Shown: piece after piece, positions 24,101 to 36,100 of the stretch
Numbering within the stretch: the first letter of the stretch is position 1
Layout: each line of letters begins with the position of its first letter
Source of the DNA: Amoebophrya sp. A120
Taxonomy: Eukaryota; Sar; Dinophyceae; Syndiniales; Amoebophryaceae
Length of the DNA stretch: 64,000 bases
Direction: 5' to 3'
Assembly: GCA_905178155.1 (NCBI GenBank)
Contig: CAJINV010000004.1
Location: 280,969 to 344,968, forward strand
Notes under the pieces: generated by a model
Told to the model about the DNA's origin: nothing
Seen by the model: the letters and a program-made list of their open reading frames with translations, nothing else
Databases searched by the model: none
Translations under genes and position numbers: made by a program

Positions 24101-27100
24101 CGAAAATCAGATCAGGAGGCTGATGCAACTGCAGCGGCCATCACGCTTGACTTGCTTGAGAGGCACAGCTGGCGCGCCACGAGTGAGATGCGTCATCCCA
24201 ACCGCCCAGCGAGTTGCGTCTTTAAGTTGCCGCACCACACGCAGATGCGCGCTGCGGGATCGCGCCAGCTGTGGCACTGCGCAAGGCCTGCGACCACCTC
24301 TAACACGACAATCAGTCTTGTTTTTGCGCAACCTAACACGCGCAACTCGATCCACTATCGCGCGGAGAAGGGGCAGCTGGTGCCGGCAAATACGCCCGAA
24401 AATGAAAAGTTTTTTTGCCCAAACAACGAAAAAACTTCTCTGTTTAGGTTGACCCCTTTTGCATTTTGCACGTTCATACTACACGGACGGCGGAGTCACT
24501 AAGCAGGGAGATTGTAGACCGAAACCTTCTGGTGCTGAGTGCTGCACGCTATTTCGCAAGGACGCATGCGACATTTTTGAGGGCGGGAGCGCGATGAGGT
24601 TGCCGACAGCACCCGACCAAATGTTGTTTGAAATGGGTTCGGGATTTCCAATCGGAATGGCTCTCGATGCCCTGTACTACCGGCAAGGGGCGAAAGAGTT
24701 GCAGGATGTTCCCTGGCAAATGATGTACGAGCACGTGCGACACACAGTGCATTGGACACCGTACGGCCCGGAGCATCCGGCCGGACCTCCGAGAACCGGC
24801 CCCGCCGAACTGCCCGCAGTCGACCCCGACAACGGGTTTCTCAGACTGCAGCCCCCGGACCCGGAAGTGGTATTTCCTCAGTGGGGACCCCATCCCGAGG
24901 CGCTCAACAGCGGGGGTGGTTACAACTACTCGGATGTGGGAGACGACGTGCTGCATAACCTACTTGAAGATCGTATCACCGACGCAGACCACAGAACTGG
25001 AAAGAGTGCGCACGAAGCCTGGCCGCCCTGGAATAAGTGCCGGAGGCGCTCCGGCAACAACCTAGGCGTTATGGAGCTTGTGGGCCCCGCTAACGCGAAC
25101 CCAATCATACGATACGCGGCCGATGGAAAAGCGGGAAAAAAAGTCGGAACCGACAACACCAAAACGGGGTTTGTGCAAAAGGACGAAAAAGCGTACGAAT
25201 GGAGCAGCAGAACACAGACCACGTATAATGGGGCGACCATACACATGCACCAGCAGGTAGAGATCCGGGGCTCTCTCATCCGCCAAAGATTAGACAACGT
25301 GGCAATGTCGAAGGGCCTCAACGACGACCATATTGAGCGCGATGATTACGGCGATGTGGTTTCCAAGGTAGACGAAATAGACCGGAGGATCGCGTACTGG
25401 CACAAAGACCGGCGCAGAACCTTTGCCTTTCGCCGCCGGGAGTACGGCTGTGAATTTTGCGTGCGTGCGTGCGTGCGATTTTATGCGTCTTGCGGTTGTG
25501 CGCGCGCGACGATCTCCTTTCTACGCGTGCACGCTCACACGCGCATGGGTCAGTATTCGGGGAAGGAGTAAATGTGCGTGCGCTGCACGAAATGCACAAA
25601 ATCGCGAGCAAGCACGCGCGCAACGCTTACATGTGTACATGTGTACAAGTAATCCGTCGCAATTAGGTTGGTCTGGCAACCCAACTCGCCGTCGCGATTC
25701 GATAGACATAGGAACTGACGCGTACACTCGCCGGCGGCGTTACTGGTGGGGGGAGGGCGATTGGAGTTACGACACTTGGTATCGCAAGACGAAACTGCTT
25801 CACTCATTTGAATGGTAAATGCAACAGGAAAGCGCGTGGCCTGCTCGCGCGTTTTCTTCCTGGAGGATGTGTCCGTGGCAAGATTTCAATTTCATTAGTA
25901 GTGGAAGAAGTCCCCAGACCCCAGTCCCAGAGTAGAAAGATTTCATTTAGTGGATGTCATGTCCCCAGAGTAGAGGAACAAGTCCGGAAGACGCATGCTG
26001 GAAGCGTTAAACCGCGGTGGAAGGGACGAAGAGCAGGCTCTTGACTTTCGCACTTCCTCAGAACAAGAGCCGCTCCTATGAGTCTTTATTTTTATGCATG
26101 TTTTATACGCTGTTCTACTTTTAAAAAAGAAAACTTTTTGGGTTCCAATCCCAAGTAGAAGAAAAATGAAAAAAACGGGAATACATAATTTCTTTCGTCG
26201 ATTGGTCGACGGATGGGCAGACCGTTTTGGGTGTTGTTGCAGCCGACAGTCGGGTGACTATCTTCTGGCGCCACAGCTGCTCCTCTACATGACGCCGCTC
26301 CGACGAGCTCTGCGCAATTGTCTGAGGAATTTCGTGTGAACATTCTCGAACAGAAAAAAAAAGCCGGACACCAAAACAGAAAAAGCGCGCGCGAAAAGAA
26401 AGAACAAAAACAGAAAAAGCGCGCGCGCCGGCTGGCGCGCGGCCAATTTTTTTTGCTCACACGGAAAAATCGCAAGCCCAAAAATTCCGCAGTAGCACCT
26501 GCGCAAAATAAATTTTGAAAATTCCGAGCGAGCGAAAAAAATTCCTGAAAACGCAAAGGGTTTTTGTTTGAAAACGCAGCGCGCTTTTGTTCATTTTCTT
26601 ATTTTAAGATTTTCCGGGCGAAAAAAAAAAGAAAAACAAAACAAAAACGGGGGCGCAGCAGCGCAAAGGGAAATCACAGTGGAAATTGCAATCCAGCCGC
26701 GGGCCAAGGTGTTTTTCGGAATTTTTAAAATTCATAAAATTTTGCTGCGGAAGTTTGAGAAGTTTTTCGGAATTTTGAGCTTCCGCTTCCAGAATTCGCG
26801 CTCTGGCACCCGGGCCGGAATTCGAAAGGCCGCCCGCCCGACCTCGTTTTCCTCGCCCACCCTGCCCAAAAGGGGCCGCTGCCTCGGTTTTTTTCTCATT
26901 CGGTCTATGCGATATCAGGGGCTGAAGCTTTGCGTCCGCCCAGCCCGGTGATGTTGCATTGGCGGGCCTTGCAGTGACAGAAACGCACGCCCTACCCCGC
27001 ATATCGACGGCGGACAGCGACGCCAGACTCTTCGCTGCTGCGGCGCCTTGCTTCGAAAGGAAACGAAAAAATAGCCTTTCGCTTTTATTTTCGAGAATTT

Positions 27101-30100
27101 TGCGCTGACTTGGGAAGTGGAGCCAGAAGCCTCTTGAGACAAATACTTACTCCCAGCGTCGTCATATACCTATGGAGCACAGGACTTGGGAGTGATATGA
27201 TGCAAGCCTTCCACGCAAGTTCGTTACAGTGCGTGAAGTAGCAGCTTTTTTGGGCGATAGTTGGGGAAAGGACCACACTGGGGCGGGATGGGCCCCACTA
27301 AACTCCCCCCCGGAGTCCGATCATAAGTTTTCAGTTGATGACTCGGAAGGTAATTGGATCGCAGCTGCAACGTGCTCTCACTCGGAGTGGGAAGAGCGGG
27401 GCTACACTGCGCACGTGTACGAGTTCGTTCCTCCCGTGCCGATATATGGCATGAGAATTCACAACCGTGGGGATTGTTGTCAGGAGCGCTTGAATTATGC
27501 AAAGGTTTACGTCCAGCTAGATTCCGTGAATATAGGAGGTTATGATAATGTTGCAGACGAGTATGTCGGCGGCAACGCGAACCGTGGCAGGAACCGAGAC
27601 GAATTATCCACTGCAAAATTATCGCACTCGTTAAATGCAAGTCTTGTGACGTTACAAATCTTTTCCCAAAGGAAAATCAGCGTTACAAAATTAATGTTCT
27701 CATGCTGAGGACATTTTTCATGCAACCTACAATAGTGCGTTACTTTTGCAGTTCATACAGATTCGTGGTGGACGATAGATACCAGCAAAACGTACCGGAC
27801 TCTCGGAAGCACCTATCCGACATGACTGTCGACGGCGAAGGGTATGCAAGCGCCAAGCTCGGAATCAACAAAGTTGGCACGATTTTCCCTGCATAAAACC
27901 GACACCATTTTTCGGGCCCGCAATTTCTATGGCGCGCATGACACATTCTGGCAGCATCTAAATCCGATTTGTCGCACTATTTGGGAAAAAGAACGCTGCT
28001 TGCGTCATGATGCTCCTCTAGTATGGCTGTCTTTTTCACGACCACAAAGAGATTTACAACCAGCCTCCCCTCCTCTCCATGAAAGACAGGCACTTTGTGC
28101 CAGCATGGTCCCGCTTTTATGTCATTGTATTTGTCAGCTATTTCTCCAACTTTGCCGATTTCGTCAAGCCTGACGCTTTCATAAAGGAGGTCGCGAAGAT
28201 ATTGGCGCGGTCCCCGCAAGTGGTGTCGTGGTGCTCTTCAATTTGAAACGACAGGAGCGCATCTATGAATTGCAAATATTTATTCAGGGTCTGGAACATA
28301 GATAATTGCAACGTCTGAGGACACTAAATCTACATCTAGCGGACAGAAAGCTTTGCGCTGCGTGAACAGCAAGACTTGTCCAATTTTTGTCACATGAAGA
28401 ACGGACCGCACATGCGGGATAAGCATGGAGAAGTATTGGCATCAAAACAGGCGACACATAATTTTCTATTCCAGACGAGACCTCCTCCTCCACCTCGAGT
28501 GGTGGCATGAAGAAGGTGCGTGACGAGTTTCCTCGATCCATCGCGCCCCTCTGGCATTGTGTTGCGCCGACTCCAGCGGACCTCGCTCTATGGAGGGCGG
28601 AATCTGCGTCGGCGACGCACGTCATCCGACCAGCCCACCAAAGCTCGGCATTGTTCCAGACCCAGACAAATCTGCAACGCATAGCATCCGCCGGATTTAT
28701 ATTGTTCCCCCCCACAGGCAGCAATACATAACCATCTGTGGCCTCCAGTTCTTCCGTATGGAAATATCAGGCTCGATAAAATCTGCAAGAAATATTAGGC
28801 GAGAACGTCGATGGCTTTGCACGAAATTATGCGACGCGCAGAATGTTGCTCGCGTTGCATGAGGGGGAACTGAGGCACTATGATTGTAAGCCTGACGAGG
28901 CTCATATTAGGACTTCCGATTGCGCGCGATACAATGGGCAAAATGCAAAACGGGAGCGGGACACGAGAAAATCCAAGAATTCTTGCGATGTCCCGGCCTT
29001 TTTTCCCTTCTGGCCATTTCTTGGCCAGATCGGGCGAAAGCGCTGCCTTTTTGGACAAGAATTGGCCAGATGGGGAAAAAAACGACCGCGACACCACGCC
29101 AATGTCTGGGTTTTTTCGTGCCCCGTCTTGCATTTTGTCTGTTCATAACGCGCGAGCTAGCATGAAGAGCGCGCTCTTTTGCGCACTGAACAGCGTGACC
29201 GCGCTCCTTCGGAAAAAGCCTTAGGGGCCCAACCGACGTCCAATTGATGCGTCCCAAGTTCTTTCCTCTTTGTTGATTTTCAGCCTGGCGCTTCCATATT
29301 CCGCTGGACATCCGTCGTGGAGGAAATTGATCCGAGTGTTTGGCTATCCTGTGCAAAACAAGTAGCGCTCTGTCGCGAAAACTAAATTGCAAATGTGGTC
29401 ATGATTCTGTGCGACATCTTAACTTATAGAACAGGAAAGATATGCTTTGCAATGGATTACTTCCAATAATTTCGACTGCTAAGGCGAACGCGCCGAATAG
29501 AATGTACTAAATTTATTAAAGAGCTCAAGTACCGGGAGCGTGATGCTTGTAATATTGCAATGCATATCGGCAAGCAAGCGAGTTTCCGACAGCGGACGAT
29601 CAGGATCAGTACGGTATTGTCGGTATCGCACAGAAAAAAGCTGGAGTGTCACAGCTTCTGGCATTATGCAAAAACCTATCCGCAGACAGAGTACGCGCAG
29701 CAGAGTGGCATGCTCCGATTGCAGGTGTAGGTGACAAAGTTACTTTCTGTGCAAATTGTCACTATGGCATGCCGGCTTTTTTCTCTGGAATAGTCGGGCG
29801 CGAGGGTGGGTCCGGATACACGCAGAATCGTCGGCGTGCGGGGGAAATCCAATGGCGTGGGAGGGTAGGGCTCCCACTCTTCTACGCACGGGGGCAGTCG
29901 ACCAGGTGGCCAAATTACTGCTCCCACACCGAGCACATCTGGCAAGTCTGTCACAAAGGATGGGCAAAGGGCGAAAGGGACGGCGAATACCTGCACGCGG
30001 AGTTTGAAGGGCACCATGGGGGGCGATGTCTCGCTTGTGGTATGCGTCGCAAATATGTCAGCTGCTGGGTCTCAAAGTATAGTATACAAGCTTGTGGCGC

Positions 30101-33100
30101 GCGTTTTAGATCACACAAAACTCTCCACCGATGACTAGCGCAGGGCCCTCCCTGTCGGTACTCAGTGTTCTGATGATGATTATGTTATGATGATGATGAT
30201 GATGATGGAAGGACAGCAAAAGTTGCCCTCTTCTTGATGTCACCAAAAGGGTCGATTCATATTCTAGATTTTTAGGCACTTCCCGGACAATGCCAACCTC
30301 TCGGGACGTGGGGTGCTGCATTCATCCATAAGACTCCGACATATTTGCAGTCGATATTTGGCACAGAGAAAGGCACTGGTCGCCGCCGAGGTATGGCGTT
30401 CTCAATTGTTACATTCTCAGCTGTTACATGAATTTGCGATGCAAGAATTGCAAAAGTGAAAGGGGGGAGGTTGCACCTCTAGCATTACAAGTTCTGCACA
30501 GATTTAGGTGCTGTTGAGCTCTCGCAAATTTGTCATGCGAAGCAGCTTCCTCGTGTGGATCTTGATGGTAGTTCTGCATGACAAATTCATGTAACAGTTG
30601 AGAATGTAACAGCTGAGAACGCCATACGAGGGTCGCTCGCCTTCGGAAGTGAGGGCGAGTCGATAGATGATGAGAGCTATAGCACTTTTCCTTCCGTGCG
30701 CTATCGAGAAAACGTGTGGGATAATGGTGACGAGGGGCCAGGGCTTTGCGAAAGTTCCAGGTACGATTTGGGACAAAAAGCATTTTTGAAACCAAAGAAG
30801 CTAGGCGACGCGAGTTTTTACGCTGGTTTTGATGGAGGCCGCGAAACCTTTTACACCGCCGCCGCAAAAATGCTTCCTGAAGCACAAAGCGTTAACCAAA
30901 CCGGAGCGGCTGCAGGGACGCAGTACATGAACGTGTGGACGCGAGCGTCCTGGTGGAAGCTATGAAGTGAAGCGCCCCAGTGCTGCTGCTGCTCGGTGGA
31001 AGTGTGACAGAAGTAGAAGCCGACCCTTTTCAAGCAGACTACTTGCATGTGCGCAGGTTCAGCTTGCGCCATGCAAATCTGATGCACCAGCAGAGTAATC
31101 CACTGTTGGGACGAAATTGTTACTGTTGCGTGTAGTTGTCGTTGATTTTGCACTATGTGTGATTCATGACGCAGACGCATTTTTCGCCACGGACGGTCAC
31201 GAAAGAACAAAGTATAAATCTTTGTATAAATAGATCCGACCAAAAATGTAAAATCATCTGCCAGCTGCAGCACTGACACCGACCACCGCGGCGCACTCTT
31301 TCATAGAAGCGAAGAGCGTGGTGGCAGGTGACTCTGACGCCGGACGCACTCGTATGGAGGTGCCTGGTGGGAAATGGTCGAAGTGGCGTGCTGGATTGAT
31401 AGAGATTGAGACTCGCAGTCGCAACTGAGTTGGTTGCATTGCACAAAAGCCCAGCGTGGGCTTCAGCCTCCACTTCAGGAGCAATGTACGACGCAGGCCT
31501 GCGTCGCAAAAGGAAACGAATGCTGGCCATTGTGCATCTGAACTCGAGGAGGGCCGCTTTAGCGTTACTCGATGACTTCGACGTAGTATCATTATAATTC
31601 TGCATCATATAATTGCCTTTCGCTTCGCGAAATGTGCGAAGTGAGTGCCTTTCTGTCTGTGCTCGAAATAAAGTGCTACATATTCCCTGACCCTGACTGC
31701 AAACTCTGGATGTGCATATCTATGTATGTACCACTGAGGTTGGCTGCGCATATCTCTGTTGCAGGGGGCTGGCCAGTAAATTTACAGTATGTGTACGCGG
31801 CAGCCTCCGTATGTGCTTTGAGCTTGTTGGCCTTGCTGGCGCCGTATGATTCTGCACTCCTTGTTGGATAACATACAAGGAGACAAATCGTGTCGTGCGA
31901 GGTTTTGAGAACTAGAGAAAAAAGGGGGAGGGGAGAAGGGGGGGGAAGACCGAAAAAGAAGAAAGGGGCGGGGGGGAGGGAAGTAAGCCGCCCGATAGGG
32001 CGCGAAGGAAGGCAGCGAACGATGGAGAGAGGGACCGCAGCGCCACCTCCCTGGGCGGGGTGAAAATACAGAAACGCGCGCAGGAAGAAAACGAAAGCCA
32101 AGAGCGGCGCCGCCTCCCGGGGCGGGGTGAAAACACAGGAACGAGCGCGAAGACGATGAAAAGAGCGAGATCGGCGCCGCCTTCCTGGGCGGGGTAAAAA
32201 TACAGGCGCGGCCGCGACGTATCTCGGAAAAAGGAGCCGAAGAAAGCACGGCGCGAGGCCGAAGACCCGCGAAAACGAAGACGAAAGCGGCCGAAGGGCC
32301 GCAGATGCCGACGCCGCCGAGGTCGCCCGGCGAGGTGTGTGGCGGATTCTCTTCGGAGAAGACGCGCGCGCCCCCGAGGTGACCCGCGGAGCGAAGGCCG
32401 GGGCGCAGCAAGGGCGACGCGCGCAGACTTCGTGCCCGCGAGGCTGCCCCGGTGTAGCGCTTCGCGCGCTCCCGGGGGCGGCCCGCTGTGGCGCGGAGAA
32501 ACAAAACGAAGACCCTAACCCACCGCCCCGCCCGCGCGGCCAGCTCGTGAGGATTCGCCCCACCGTAGCGGCCCGCCGAGGCTCAGGCAGCCAGCCCCTG
32601 GCAAATTCGGGTCACTAAAATCAGCATTAAAGAGCACTAATATAAAAGCCGGAGCGGGTTTTGTTTCGTCGGTTTCGTGGCCTGCCTGTTCCGGGCCCCT
32701 TTTTGTCGCTTTCCCGTACGTGGCCCCCGGTGTCGAGGAAGGGAGGGCCGAGCGCCGCCGGTTTTGCGTTTTTGTGCCCCCACGGCCCCGGGGTGTTGTG
32801 TTTGAGTTTTTGCCCGCCTCGCAGGCGTACGCGCGCCGCGTGTCTTTTCTCTTTCCAGTTCCCGGGTTGTTTTCGCCGGGTTCTATCTGGATGGCAGGTG
32901 GGCCGGTGGGGTCTTCGGCCGGCCGATGTGGTTTCGCCGTGTTCGGGAAGGGGCGACTCGCGGCGCTGGTGGCTTTGGTGTTTCAGCAGGTTTTGCCCCA
33001 GCCGGCATTGGCGCCGTCCCGCGCCCGGGGTTTTTTCGGAGGGGCGCCACCGTTTGTTGCGGGCCGACAGGGAGAGGCAGTTGTTGCGCGGGGCTGCTGG

Positions 33101-36100
33101 GTTTGCAATAAACCCAGCAGTAACCTTCGCAATAACCGCTGCAATAACCTTTGCATTAAAAATGCAATAAAATGTGCTTTAATTTGTTTTCATTGAAATC
33201 CTTAGGGATTTCAGTGTGTAACAAATTAAAGCAAATTTTAATGCAAATATTGAACAAAAACTAAACTTAATTGAAAACATAAACTACGCCGATTTTAAAG
33301 CAACTCAACGGGGAATCATGGCGAGGGCAGGGGGGGGGGCGTCACCTCCGCTTCGCGGGGGGTGTGTGTGGCGCGATTATTTCGGCAGGCAAAAACCGGG
33401 ATCCGCAGGCGTGGAAGTAGCAAACCCGAGAAGGAGGGGTGGCGGCCTGTTTTTTCTTTGTTTGTGGTTGGCCGGTTGCCTCGCGTTATTTTCGCGTAGG
33501 GCAGCGCCTCGCGTGCCGCCTTTGCCCGGTGGGGCCGTTTGGTGATTCACCTCCCAGCCGGGGAGTAGCGTGAGCCTTTCCTTTTTCTCCCTGCCTGTAG
33601 GGCCGGGCTGCTTTGGGGCTTTGCTGGGTTCTGTGTGGTGGGTTTCCCTGGGTCTTTCGGCAGCATGGGCCCTGGCCATTTTAATGCGCCATCTTTGTCC
33701 GCCTTCTTTGGCTTTAGGGTTTCGCGTTTGCCCCTGGTGTTGTCGTTCAGGGCTTCGCGTTTTCGGATTAGTGCCTTTTAACTCGCATTTAAAACCCGCC
33801 CGCTTGCCCGGGGCCGGCAGACTGACGAGGCAGGGGAGCAACCGACCCGGGGCGGGTCCGTTTTGTGAAGTGGAGGGGCTCGCCCCTTCGCTCACTACGG
33901 GCCAAAGAACGCCGAAGGAAGGAGCCAACGACTTCGGCGGCCCGGCGCAGCTGCCCGGTGAGGCGTGCGACAGCACGCCCGTCGCGGCGGCTCCCGAGGC
34001 GGACCGACCCCCATCCGAACGCAAAGCAGGGCACGCAAAACCAACGCCCGCCCCGGTCGCGTCGGATGGAGCGAGCGCGTAAGAGCTCCTCTCGCTCGCG
34101 AGGCCAGCCCGGCGCAGCGCCCTACGTACGCGCTCCCAGAGGCGGCCCGCCGAGGCGCGAGTATCGAAGAAAGGGCGAGCGAGAGCAAAACCCTCGCGCG
34201 CCCATTCTCTCCCCCCCGCCCGCGCGGCCAGCTCGTGAGGATTCGTTCCACCGTAGCGGCCCGCCGAGGCAGGGGAGCAACCGACCCGAGGCGGGCTTGA
34301 AGTCCGTAGTTCTGAAGTGGAGGGGCTTGCCCCGTCGCTCACTACGGAGCGGATCAAAGAACGCCGAAGGAGGGAGCAAGCAACACAACTAACTTCGCCC
34401 GCCCGGCGCAGCTGCCCGGCGAGGCGTGTGACAGCACGCCCGCCGCGGCGGCTCCCGAGGTGGACCGACTCCCACCCGAACGCAAATCAGGGCGCGCAAA
34501 ACCAACGCCCGCTCCGGTCGCGTCGGATGGAAGGAGCGCACGCGTAAGAACTCCTCTCGCCCGCGAGGCCAGCCCGGCGTAGCGCGTTACGCGCTCCCAG
34601 AGGCGGCCCGCCGGGGCGCGAGCAACGAATAAAGTAAGGGCTAGCGGGCGCAAAACTCACGCGAGCCCACTCGCCCCCCCCGCCCGCGCGGCCAGCTCGT
34701 GGGGATTCGTTCCACCGTAGCGGCCCGCCGAGGCAGGGGGGCAACCGACCGGAGGCGGATCCGTTTTTTGAAGTGGAGGGGCCCCCTCGCCCCGTCGCCC
34801 GCTATGGATCAAAGAACGCCGCAGGAGGGGGCAAACAACCTCGGCGGCCCGGCGCAGCTTCCCGGCGAGGCGTGTGGCAGCACGCCCGCCGCGGCGGCTC
34901 CCGAGGCGGACCGACCCCCATCCGAACGCAAACCATGGAGCGCAAAACCAACGCCCGCGCCGGTCGCGTCGGGTGGTGCGAGCGCATAGATGCGAACACC
35001 TCTCGCCCGCGAGGCCAGCCCGAGAAGCGCGCTACCTGCTCCCAGAGGCGGCCCGCCAAGGCGCGAGCAACGAATCAAGGGCGGGCGAGCGCAAAACCCC
35101 CGCACGCCCACTCTCTCCCCCCCGCCCGCGCGGCCAGCTCGTGCGGATTCCTTCCACCGTAGCGGCCCGCCGAGGCAGGGGAGCAACCGACCCGAGGCGG
35201 ATCCGTTTTGTGACGTGGAGGGGTCCGCCCTTTCGCTCACTACGAACGGATCAAAGAACGCCGAGGGAAGGGGCAAAGAACGAAACAACTGTGGCCGCCC
35301 GGCGCAGCTGCTCGGCGAGGCGTGTGACAGCATGCCCGCCGCGGCGGCTCCCGAGGCGGATCGGCCCCTATCCGAACGCAAACCAGGTGGGTCGCGCAAA
35401 ACCAACGCCCGCTCCGGTCGCGCCGGATGGAGCGAACGCATAGGAACTCCGCTCGCCCGCGAGGCCGGCCCGGCGTAGCGCATTACGCGCCCCCAGAAGC
35501 GGCCCGCCGGGGCGCGGGCAGCGAACAAAGGGCGAGCGAGAGCAAAGCCCTCGCCATCCCACTCGCTCCGCCCGCCCGCGCGGCCAGCCCGTGGGGATTC
35601 GTTCCACCGTAGCGGCCCGCCGAGGCGGGGGAGCAACCGCCCGACCCCGGGCGGGTCCGTTTTTTGAAGTGGAGGGGCTCGCCCCTTCGCTCGCTACGGA
35701 TCACAGGGCGCCGGCGTTTGGCGTTTCAATCACCGGAATCGAGAGGAGGCGCGCTTGGCCACAGATGGCGCGCGGATTTGGTTCGTTGGTCTTTGGTTTT
35801 TGGAACCCACCGCCCTCCCCCAGCACCCGCCCTCCGCTGCTTCGGCGCGTGTTCTGTGTTTATCCCGCCTCAGCGCTGAGCTTTGAAACTTTTCGCAGCT
35901 CTCGTTCGAAACTTGAAAACTTTTGTCAATTTGCAAAACCACGGCGCATCCGTTTCCGGTCTTTGTCATATCTCGCGCGCTCGAAAGTTTGGCCATTCGC
36001 TGTGATTTCATTCCGTCCTGTGTCTTTGGGCTTTGCACGTTTTCCGTCTTTCCGCCGTTTTTCTATTTCAACAGTTTGACCATTCACCGCGCAGCCCGTG

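Noticed and set aside
30963-30965. TGA after WWKL as the end of gene A
   Set aside because: It lies inside a TIR element flanked by a perfect GAAGC duplication; removing the element keeps the frame open into WWQVTL and the F5/8 domain.
31676-32563. 295-aa minus-strand ORF
   Set aside because: Low-complexity Arg/Ala/Pro/Phe composition from a purine-rich tract; no domain and no paralogue.
33377-35636. Long ORFs on both strands
   Set aside because: They recur once per 440-bp satellite unit and shift frame between units.
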